Positions 1 through 6,576 of a stretch of DNA of 25,240 nt are shown here, in pieces. Origin of the DNA: Caldisericia bacterium. Its GTDB lineage: Bacteria; Caldisericota; Caldisericia; UBA6126; JAGPKI01. Position 1 is the stretch's first letter, and each line of letters starts with the position of its first letter. The translations under genes and the position numbers were made by a program. The notes beneath the pieces are model-generated. The model saw only the letters and a program-made list of their open reading frames with translations, was not told the origin of the DNA and did not search any database. The stretch is from NCBI GenBank assembly GCA_018054005.1, contig JAGPKI010000006.1, forward strand, positions 1 to 25,240, in the 5' to 3' direction.

Positions 1-966
1 GATAACACCTTAAGACCGTCTAATTTAACAGAGTATGTGGGTCAAGAGGCAATAAAAGAAAATCTAAAAATCGCAATGCTTGCTGCAAGGAGTAGAGGAG
101 ATTGCTTGGAGCATATTCTTCTTTATGGTCCGCCAGGCTTAGGAAAAACTTCTTTAGCTAATGTTATTGCGAATGAAATGAAAACTAACCTTATAAAGAC
201 AACTGCAACTTCATTAAAGAGGGTTATTGACTTATTTTCCCTTGTAGTAACTTTAGATGAAGGAGATATTCTTTTTATTGACGAGATACATAGGCTTGAT
301 AAAAGAGTGGAGGAAGCCTTTTATAGTGTAATGGAAGATTTTCAAATAAATATAATACGCGGTAGTGGAAGAAATATAAAAGCAGTATCAATACCAGTGA
401 ATAAATTTTCTCTTGTTGGAGCTACAACAAAAGCTGGGCTTTTATCAAAGCCTTTGAGGGACAGATTTGGTCTTGTCTTCTCTCTAAATTTTTATTCCCC
501 CCAAGAGCTTATAAAAATAGTATTAAATGCAGCAGCTTTCCTTGAAGTAGAAATAAATGAGAAAGAAGCACTTGAGATTGCTATAAGGTCAAGAGGAACT
601 CCGAGAATCGCAATAAATTTAATAAAAAGAGCGAGAGATTATGCTTCTGTTTATAAAAGTGGAAAAATTGACAGCAGTACTATACAAAATACATTTGAAT
701 CTCTAAGAATCGATGAATTAGGTTTAGGTGAAGAGGATAGAAAATTGTTGCTCCTTTTAAAAAGTAAAAATGGTAAACCTCTCGGTCTCACAACTATTCA
801 AGCCATTTTAAACGAAGATAAAACAACCATTGAAGAAATGATTGAACCATATCTTCTTTCTCTTGGTTTCATAGAGAAAACTCCAAAAGGTAGAATATTA
901 ACATCTAAGGGCTTTAAATATTTGATTGAGAAAGGTTACCAGGAAGAAGGAAATAATCTATTTTGA
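1..966 (+). CDS. ruvB: Holliday junction branch migration ATPase RuvB (5' end cut by window edge)
   Basis: RuvB is the hexameric AAA+ motor that, with RuvA, drives Holliday junction branch migration in recombinational repair. The reading frame is open from base 1 and already reads DNTLRPSNLTEYVGQE, a normal RuvB N-terminal stretch, so the gene begins upstream of the window; the GTG at 37 is an internal Val codon. Visible features are Walker A (GPPGLGKTS), Walker B (ILFIDEIHRL), the sensor region GATTKAGLLSKPLRDRFG with its conserved arginines, and a C-terminal winged-helix region with the usual LGL and KTPKGR motifs. About 321 residues are in view against a usual 330-350, so only a short N-terminal piece is missing. 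The stop overlaps the TTG start of queH by 4 bp, indicating translational coupling. Confidence 0.97.
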   Translation, partial: DNTLRPSNLTEYVGQEAIKENLKIAMLAARSRGDCLEHILLYGPPGLGKTSLANVIANEMKTNLIKTTATSLKRVIDLFSLVVTLDEGDILFIDEIHRLDKRVEEAFYSVMEDFQINIIRGSGRNIKAVSIPVNKFSLVGATTKAGLLSKPLRDRFGLVFSLNFYSPQELIKIVLNAAAFLEVEINEKEALEIAIRSRGTPRIAINLIKRARDYASVYKSGKIDSSTIQNTFESLRIDELGLGEEDRKLLLLLKSKNGKPLGLTTIQAILNEDKTTIEEMIEPYLLSLGFIEKTPKGRILTSKGFKYLIEKGYQEEGNNLF

Positions 967-1496
967 AAGATAAATTGTTGCTACATATTTGTTGTGCGCC
1001 TTGTGGAATAATGCCAGTCTCATCGTTTAAGGATGATTTTGAAGTTGTTGGACTATTTTACAATCCCAACATTCATCCTTACAAAGAGTATCTGGATAGG
1101 CTTTCTAGTGTTAAAAAACTTTCTATTGATTTTAAGATAGACGTAATTTATGAGGAATATAACTGGGAGGATTTTTTAAAAGAATTAATATTAACCAATA
1201 ATACATTTGAACCCTATCGATGTGAGTTTTGTTATAAAATGCGTCTTATCAAGACAAATAATATAGCCAAGGAGATGGGTATTAGATATATTTCAACAAC
1301 TCTTCTTTATAGTATCTATCAAAAACATGAACTTATTAAAGTTGTTGCTGATGAAGTAGTAAAAGATTCAGAATTCATTTATAAAGATTTTAGACCCTTT
1401 TACAGAGAAGGAGTTATAAAATCAAGAGAGCTTGCATATTACAGACAAAAATACTGTGGATGTATATTCTCAAATTATGATAGATACAAAAAGTGA
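963..1496 (+). CDS. queH: Epoxyqueuosine reductase QueH (DUF208 family)
   Basis: QueH carries out the last step of queuosine synthesis in tRNA, reducing epoxyqueuosine to queuosine; it replaces the unrelated cobalamin-dependent QueG in many anaerobes. The 177-residue protein has the full family signature: HICCAPC with Cys10, Cys11 and Cys14, the FYNPNIHPYKEY block, RCEFC with Cys87 and Cys90, and a C-terminal CGC with Cys165 and Cys167. In the family, conserved cysteines carry an iron-sulfur cluster and neighbouring metal site. The start is TTG at 963, overlapping the ruvB stop as TTGA, with a GGAAGAAGGA stretch just upstream as a likely ribosome binding site. Coupling to ruvB matches the frequent clustering of ruv genes with queuosine genes such as queA and tgt. 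Confidence 0.93.
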   Translation: MKDKLLLHICCAPCGIMPVSSFKDDFEVVGLFYNPNIHPYKEYLDRLSSVKKLSIDFKIDVIYEEYNWEDFLKELILTNNTFEPYRCEFCYKMRLIKTNNIAKEMGIRYISTTLLYSIYQKHELIKVVADEVVKDSEFIYKDFRPFYREGVIKSRELAYYRQKYCGCIFSNYDRYKK

Positions 1497-2079
1497 ATTT
1501 AAGCCTAAAAACCATAGAAATCTTGATAATGTCTTCCTAAAGATTGTAAAATTCTCAAAAGGTGAAAGAATCGCAATTCAAGGAATTAAGGATATTTCGA
1601 TTATTCCTTCTATATCTCAAAAACTGAAAGATGATAACCTTATAGCGATAATTTCATCCGGGAAAAAGCTGTCTAATGAGCTATCAAATTACATAAAAGA
1701 ATACAAAGTAGGCGATAAATTCATTTCTCTTTTATGGAATCTGGATAACATTACAAAACTTAAAGATGAGCAATTTCACTTAATCGCTTTGATCGGAATA
1801 GAGCAACTCAAGGAAGACCCTGTTGCATATTTATCGAGTTATTTAAGGCTTCTTAAAGAGAATGGAAAGTTTATGGTTGTAATGGAAGAAAATAGTAAAA
1901 ATGACCTCTTTTTAAAAAAGTTATTATATGAAGCAGAAATGGGGGAAATGATAGGTCTTCTTGAAAAAGTAGGTTTTTCAAACAGGTTCTTCATAAAGAA
2001 AATAATAGATAACGATTTTAAAGCTATTGCTATAACAGCACAAAAGCCAAAGATAAATCCAACTAACTATTTTGGGTGA
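1477..2079 (+). CDS. Class I methyltransferase-like protein of unknown function
   Basis: A 200-residue protein of unrecognised specific function. I chose the ATG at 1477, which overlaps the queH end by 20 bp; the open frame extends up to a TTG at 1432, but that would overlap queH by 65 bp. The fold reads like a Rossmann-type SAM methyltransferase: a beta-strand segment GERIAIQGI where motif I would be, FHLIALIGIEQLKED in the motif II/post-II position, LRLLKENGKFMVV as the typical strand before the C-terminal half, and a final LLEKVGFSN...AIAITAQKPK like the last beta hairpin. Motif I lacks the usual glycine-rich GxGxG loop, so SAM binding and catalysis are uncertain. It is probably co-transcribed with ruvB and queH, which hints at an RNA- or repair-related role, but this is inference. 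Confidence 0.7.
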   Translation: MIDTKSEFKPKNHRNLDNVFLKIVKFSKGERIAIQGIKDISIIPSISQKLKDDNLIAIISSGKKLSNELSNYIKEYKVGDKFISLLWNLDNITKLKDEQFHLIALIGIEQLKEDPVAYLSSYLRLLKENGKFMVVMEENSKNDLFLKKLLYEAEMGEMIGLLEKVGFSNRFFIKKIIDNDFKAIAITAQKPKINPTNYFG

Positions 2080-2178
2080 GTTTTATGACAAAACCTTAGA
2101 GAATAATTAATATCTATAATACATTTTAGATGATTTAAAAAATAAAAAGTCTTAGAGTTAGTTGTATAAAATACTTAA

Positions 2179-2361
2179 AAGGTAATTACTTTAATTGTAG
2201 TATTTGCGATTTTTGTTTCTTTATATTTACTAAGCGGTGTTTTTGGTAATAAGAAGACTGAAGTTCCAACTAAAAACTGGACAAAGTATTCTTCCAAAAA
2301 CAATAACTTCGTGATCATAAGATTATATTTGGCAAAGAAATTAGATTGTTTTGTTATATAA
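2179..2361 (+). pseudogene. Remnant of a small membrane-anchored or exported protein
   Basis: The frame 2179-2361 is open for 60 codons, preceded directly by an in-frame TAA (2176-2178), and has no start codon near its beginning. Its translation opens with a strongly hydrophobic segment (VITLIVVFAIFVSLYLLSG) followed by a polar stretch with Lys, Thr, Asn and Trp (KNWTKYSSKNNNF), the layout of a signal anchor or lipoprotein-like N-terminus joined to an extracytoplasmic domain. It stops soon after, so any downstream domain is lost. A frameshift or start loss in a formerly functional gene is the simplest reading. No family can be assigned. Confidence 0.4.
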
Positions 2362-2385
2362 GTGGCACAAGAAAAGGATTAAAGA

Positions 2386-2419
2386 TATTATTTTCATGCT
2401 TGTGTTGTGGCAAAAATGC
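2386..2419 (+). repeat. 34-bp dispersed repeat, copy 1
   Basis: Matches positions 14970-15003 on the same strand at 31 of 34 bases, with the first 21 identical (core ttcatgcttgtgtt). Flanking sequence is not similar. Both copies lie in non-coding gaps next to decayed sequence. It could be the end of a mobile element, a fragment of an old duplicated gene, or a regulatory or structural RNA element. Confidence 0.7.
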
Positions 2420-2458
2420 CATGAGATGTTAAAATGAACTAAATTAGACTCTTGCTAT

Positions 2459-2464
2459 TATAAT
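2459..2464 (+). promoter_or_regulatory. Possible -10 box upstream of mutS2
   Basis: A TATAAT match lies about 65 bp before the mutS2 start. No good -35 hexamer is seen 16-18 bp upstream. In DNA this AT-rich such matches arise by chance, so the call is weak. Confidence 0.3.
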
Positions 2465-2529
2465 GGTTTTAGTGATAATTATTTTAAAATCTTATTAGAA
2501 AAGAAAGTTTTAATAAGGAGCTTTAAAAG

Positions 2530-4869
2530 ATGGATAACAATAGCCTTAGAGTTCTTGAGCTTGATAAAGTCTTAAAGATTCTTTCTAATTATGCAAAAAC
2601 AAAAGCAGGTATTCAAGAATGTTTATCTCTTAAACCTTCTTCTAACCTTGAAACTATTAAAACAAGCCTTAAAGAAGTCACTGAAGCGAAAAAATACATA
2701 AATAGTTATAGCACTCTACCTATTTTAGAAACAGATGAAGCGAAAGCAGCAACTGATAGAGCTGCTATTAGTGGATTACTTAATGAAAAAGAATTATTAA
2801 GCATATTAAATCAGCTAAAAACTTTAAGAAAAATAAAAGATTCTTTTAAAGACATTAAAGATTATTATCCTCACCTATTTAAATATGTTTCACAGATTAC
2901 ACCCCAGAAAGAGATTGAAGATACAATAGAATCAAAAATTAGTGAAGACTGTGAAGTGAAAACTAATGCTTCAGAAGAGTTATCACGAATAAGAAGAAAC
3001 ATTAAGGAGTCAAGAGCATTAATCTATAGTAAAGCAAACGAACTTTTTAACTCTCAGTCTTACTCAAGAATGTTTCAGGAAAATATTATAACTATAAGAA
3101 ATGGAAGATATGTGATTCCTTTAAAAGCTGAGTTTAAAGCACATTTTCCATGCATAGTTTATGACCAATCAACTTCTGGAGAAACTCTTTTTGTGGAACC
3201 CCTTTTAATAACTTCATTAAATAATGATTTTAATATTTTGTTATCTCAGGAGAAAAGAGAGATCAGCAGGATTTTATCACTACTATCTAATATCGTTAGA
3301 GAAAAAGCACATGAGATTTTATCTTCGATTAAAATTATTGAAGAGCTCGACTTTATCTTCGCAAAAGCAGTTATGGCAATTGAGCAGAATTATATTGAAC
3401 CAGAGATAAGCGATAATCAGCTATTCGATTTAAAGAAGGCAAGGCATCCATTAATACCAGGTAATGAGGTAGTCCCTATAGATTTAAATTTAGGAAAGAA
3501 TTTCCGCACTTTAATTATAACAGGACCTAACACTGGTGGTAAAACTGTTACTTTAAAAACCTGTGGTTTATTAATAGCAATGACTTATTGCGGTCTCCAT
3601 ATTCCCTCAGGTGACAATACATTAATTGGTTATTTTGCAGATATCTTAGCAGATATAGGAGAGGAACAGAGCATCGAACAGAGTCTTAGTAGTTTCTCCT
3701 CTCATCTATCAAATATAGTTCATATTTTAAAGCTTGCTAATAAGAATACTCTTGTTTTATTAGATGAATTAGGTGCTGGAACAGATCCGGATGAAGGTGC
3801 AGCTCTCGGTATGGCTATAATAAGCTACCTTCACAGGGAAAGGGTTCCTCAGATTATTACAACTCATTTAAGTCAGATAAAATCGTTTGCTTACAATTAT
3901 GATGAAGCTGAAAATGCTTGTGTTGGTTTTGATTTAGAATCATTAAAACCTACTTTTAAAGTTTTAATAGGAGTACCAGGACAAAGTCATGCTTTACAGA
4001 TTGCTAAAAGGTTGGGTTTACCTGAAGATTTAGTAGAATCTGCAGAGAAGTATGTCGGGAAAAAAGAATTAGAAGTAAAAACTTTAATTGATGGCTTAAT
4101 GCAAAAAACAGAAGAAATTGAAGCTCATAGAATAACGAGCGAATCAGCTAGAAAAGAAGCAGAAGAACTTAAAAATAAATATAATCGTGAAGTTAGAAAT
4201 TTTGAATCTTCTGTTAAAGAAAAGAAAAAATCTCTTTATCGAAATACTGTTAAAGAAATAAAGGAAATAAGAGAGAAAGCTTTAAGCTTATTATCGGAGC
4301 TTGCCAAAAGGAAAGAAGCATCTTCTGAGGCCCATAAACTCTTTGAAGATATAAGACAGATTGAGGAAGAAACAGAGAATAAGCTAAAAGAAATGGAGGA
4401 AATGGAAAAAGACCTATTACCAATCCAGGAAAGTTCAGATGTCGTAATTGGATCAAGCGTATGGGTGCGTAAATACAAGAGAGAAGGGCTTGTCATATCT
4501 AAAGACGATGAAAAAAAGACTGTTGAGGTAATAATGGGCTCCTTTAGGGCTGTAATGCCATTAAATGAATTATCAAAATTAGAAGAGACGAAAGAAGAAA
4601 ATTATGAATCTATTTCTTTAGATGGCGTTAAAAAGAAAAGATTAATTTCTCAAAAGATAGACCTTCATGGTTTAAGGGTTGAAGAAGCTTTGCCTCTACT
4701 TGATAAATATCTTGATGATGCATACTTGAGCAAATTACCTCTTGTATATGTGATGCATGGAGAGGGAAAGGGTATATTAAGAGATGAAATAAGAAACTTT
4801 TTAAAAACTCACCCACATGTAAGTTATTTTGATCCAAAAGATACCTTTGTAATCGTCTACCTCAAATAA
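2530..4869 (+). CDS. mutS2: Endonuclease MutS2 (MutS-family ATPase with Smr nuclease domain)
   Basis: MutS2 is a MutS paralogue without mismatch-recognition domain I; in other bacteria it suppresses homologous recombination or resolves branched DNA, and it also acts on collided ribosomes in Bacillus. The 779-residue protein has the family's full layout: an N-terminal core and clamp region (about 1-310), the ATPase with Walker A GPNTGGKT at residues 332-339 and Walker B LVLLDELGAGTDP around Asp412, a long Lys/Glu-rich coiled coil (about 510-640), and a C-terminal Smr domain beginning at IDLHG (Asp711) with HGEGKGILR. The ATG at 2530 follows an AAGGAG ribosome binding site 10 bp upstream. The 3' end overlaps the convergent radical SAM gene by 8 bp, with no terminator between them. 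Confidence 0.96.
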   Translation: MDNNSLRVLELDKVLKILSNYAKTKAGIQECLSLKPSSNLETIKTSLKEVTEAKKYINSYSTLPILETDEAKAATDRAAISGLLNEKELLSILNQLKTLRKIKDSFKDIKDYYPHLFKYVSQITPQKEIEDTIESKISEDCEVKTNASEELSRIRRNIKESRALIYSKANELFNSQSYSRMFQENIITIRNGRYVIPLKAEFKAHFPCIVYDQSTSGETLFVEPLLITSLNNDFNILLSQEKREISRILSLLSNIVREKAHEILSSIKIIEELDFIFAKAVMAIEQNYIEPEISDNQLFDLKKARHPLIPGNEVVPIDLNLGKNFRTLIITGPNTGGKTVTLKTCGLLIAMTYCGLHIPSGDNTLIGYFADILADIGEEQSIEQSLSSFSSHLSNIVHILKLANKNTLVLLDELGAGTDPDEGAALGMAIISYLHRERVPQIITTHLSQIKSFAYNYDEAENACVGFDLESLKPTFKVLIGVPGQSHALQIAKRLGLPEDLVESAEKYVGKKELEVKTLIDGLMQKTEEIEAHRITSESARKEAEELKNKYNREVRNFESSVKEKKKSLYRNTVKEIKEIREKALSLLSELAKRKEASSEAHKLFEDIRQIEEETENKLKEMEEMEKDLLPIQESSDVVIGSSVWVRKYKREGLVISKDDEKKTVEVIMGSFRAVMPLNELSKLEETKEENYESISLDGVKKKRLISQKIDLHGLRVEEALPLLDKYLDDAYLSKLPLVYVMHGEGKGILRDEIRNFLKTHPHVSYFDPKDTFVIVYLK

Positions 4870-5845
4870 GATTATTTAAGTTGGTATTCAATCCAGCAAG
4901 GAATTCACATATACATTTGTTGATTTCAATATCAGTTAGTGGACGATGAAAATTATAGAGTTCCTTACCGGGGCTATCGTTATAATAAGGTCTTGTGCAG
5001 TTATCACAACCACTTGTAAGGAATGGTTTACCACTCTTTATTAATTTTTCGAACTTCCCCAAATCTCCATTTTTAACATTAAATTTTATTAGCTCTCCAG
5101 AACTATTAAATTCTGGTTCAAATGAAACATTCTCATATATTAGGGCTCTTAATACTTGTACTTTCCTATATGAACTTAAATCTGGTTTAGGAAGATTTTC
5201 AAGTTCAGTTCCAGTTAGTGGAGTAAACGAGAAAAGCCCAGTATTAATTGAGTTTGATTTTAAGAAACTCATCATTTTGAAAAAGTCTTCAATCGTATCT
5301 GACAGGCCATATATTAAATGAGTGCCAACATTCCCTTTGTAAATTTGAGATAAGCTAACCAAAGCTTGAATTTTTTCTTTAAAATCAGATCCTTTAAATT
5401 TTTTATATGTTTTTAATTTGGCACAATCAAGTGGTATTGTAATAGTATCTACTCCAATTTCAAACAAACTCTCCAAATATTCAATATTTGATGAAGCTAT
5501 GGAAATTGAAATTTTGAAATTTTTTTTGCTTACCAAGATTAGACTAATGACTAATGATTTAAGCATATTTAGAGAGTTATCATCCGAAACTATCTGAAGA
5601 CAAATTCTCTTTATGTCATTTACTTTATCTATTGTATTTAGAAGTTCTACATCACTAACATTTTGCCAGGTAATACGGGATAAATAATTAGAACAAGCTG
5701 AAGATGTAATAGATTGAGAACAGAACTTGCAAGAGTTTCTACATTTCTCGCCTACCATTACGTAGATTGTCTCAAGAGGAAAATCTATTACACCTTTTCT
5801 TAAGCCGAGTTTAATAGCAGAGGCATATGAAAGCTTTAAATTCAT
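4862..5845 (-). CDS. Biotin synthase-related radical SAM protein (COG2516/LipS2-like)
   Basis: A 327-residue radical SAM enzyme. The 4Fe-4S/SAM motif is C35-x3-C39-x2-C42 (CRNSCKFC), followed by a YLSRITW segment. The C-terminus has SGCDNCTRPYYND with Cys280 and Cys283, plus a CIC pair at Cys311/313. From memory, this arrangement resembles the biotin-synthase-related COG2516 group, which includes LipS2, one half of the two-protein lipoyl synthase first described in archaea. The extra C-terminal cysteines could bind an auxiliary cluster that donates sulfur. It is not a standard BioB or LipA. It is the last gene of the minus-strand operon; its ATG overlaps the PP2C stop by 1 bp (TAATG). No LipS1 partner is in the window, so the lipoate assignment is inference. 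Confidence 0.75.
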   Translation of the reverse strand: MNLKLSYASAIKLGLRKGVIDFPLETIYVMVGEKCRNSCKFCSQSITSSACSNYLSRITWQNVSDVELLNTIDKVNDIKRICLQIVSDDNSLNMLKSLVISLILVSKKNFKISISIASSNIEYLESLFEIGVDTITIPLDCAKLKTYKKFKGSDFKEKIQALVSLSQIYKGNVGTHLIYGLSDTIEDFFKMMSFLKSNSINTGLFSFTPLTGTELENLPKPDLSSYRKVQVLRALIYENVSFEPEFNSSGELIKFNVKNGDLGKFEKLIKSGKPFLTSGCDNCTRPYYNDSPGKELYNFHRPLTDIEINKCICEFLAGLNTNLNNLI

Positions 5846-6576
5846 TACTTTACAATAATAGCACCAAGTGTAATATTGTCTTTTACATTATTTGATATGG
5901 CAGATCTTACAAAAGCATTACAGATTTCTCGAGAATCAGTATTATTATTTAAAAGGATTTTTAAAGCCTCTTCATTAAATTTTTCATATCTCACTGCACC
6001 GTCAGTTGCAGTGAGATAAATATCTCCCCTTTCTACGCGAAACTCTTTTATAGTGTAAGATAGTTCTTTGCTAACTCCAATTACATGTTTATCTGGCTCT
6101 TTAATAGATGATAATGGTTCACTACCACATAATTTAGTTAATCTTCTCCCGTGATAGCGATAAAGATATGTATCTCCAACCGTTAAACCAATAAATCTAT
6201 TGTTTTTTGTTATAATAGAAACCGCCAAAGTAGCTGCCATATTTGAATAAGATTTAATTTTTTGCGACATCAAAAGTATCTGTGTGTTAATTTGTTCAAT
6301 TGTTTTAATTAAAAAATCTCCGTTGTTTATGTTTTTGAATTCATCACTAAAAATAGTCTCTTTGTTCATATAATATTCCTTAATTTTTTCGATCACGATT
6401 TTACTTGCAATTTCAGGAACAGCATTATTTCTTACTCCATCAGCGACAGCCATTAAAACTTTAATATCAGGGACAATAGAGTAAGCTAACAGGCAATTAT
6501 CTTCGTTCTTTTCTCTACACAAGCCGATATCAGATAGAATGTAAGCATCAAACTCATAGTCTCTAAATAAAATCAT
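5845..6576 (-). CDS. PP2C-family serine/threonine protein phosphatase (Stp1-like, variant motif)
   Basis: A 243-residue metal-dependent phosphatase of the PPM/PP2C family, the size of bacterial Stp/PrpC enzymes. The conserved aspartates are present: SDIGLCREKNEDN (Asp26), AVADG (Asp46), VGDTYLY, LTATDG (Asp192) and DNITLG (Asp233). After VADG the usual MGG is replaced by VRNN, which is unusual at the metal-binding loop. It has no membrane segment or extra domain. The start overlaps the uvrA stop by 4 bp and the stop overlaps the radical SAM start by 1 bp, so it is translated within the operon. Such phosphatases normally reverse Hanks-type Ser/Thr kinases, but no kinase gene is seen here. Activity is likely but its target is unknown. 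Confidence 0.85.
   Translation of the reverse strand: MILFRDYEFDAYILSDIGLCREKNEDNCLLAYSIVPDIKVLMAVADGVRNNAVPEIASKIVIEKIKEYYMNKETIFSDEFKNINNGDFLIKTIEQINTQILLMSQKIKSYSNMAATLAVSIITKNNRFIGLTVGDTYLYRYHGRRLTKLCGSEPLSSIKEPDKHVIGVSKELSYTIKEFRVERGDIYLTATDGAVRYEKFNEEALKILLNNNTDSREICNAFVRSAISNNVKDNITLGAIIVK

Larger units (their letters stand above)
2080..2529. other. 450-bp intergenic region between the ruvB operon and mutS2
   Basis: No intact gene is visible. It contains a start-less 60-codon open stretch (2179-2361) that looks like a decayed membrane-anchored protein, one copy of a 34-bp repeat (2386-2419) whose partner lies at 14970-15003, and a possible promoter and a Shine-Dalgarno sequence for mutS2 at its right end. 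I see no convincing hairpin-plus-T-run terminator after the methyltransferase-like gene. Confidence 0.7.

Noticed and set aside
37..39. GTG as the ruvB start
   Set aside because: The same frame is open to base 1 and encodes a conserved RuvB sequence before this codon, so it is an internal Val.
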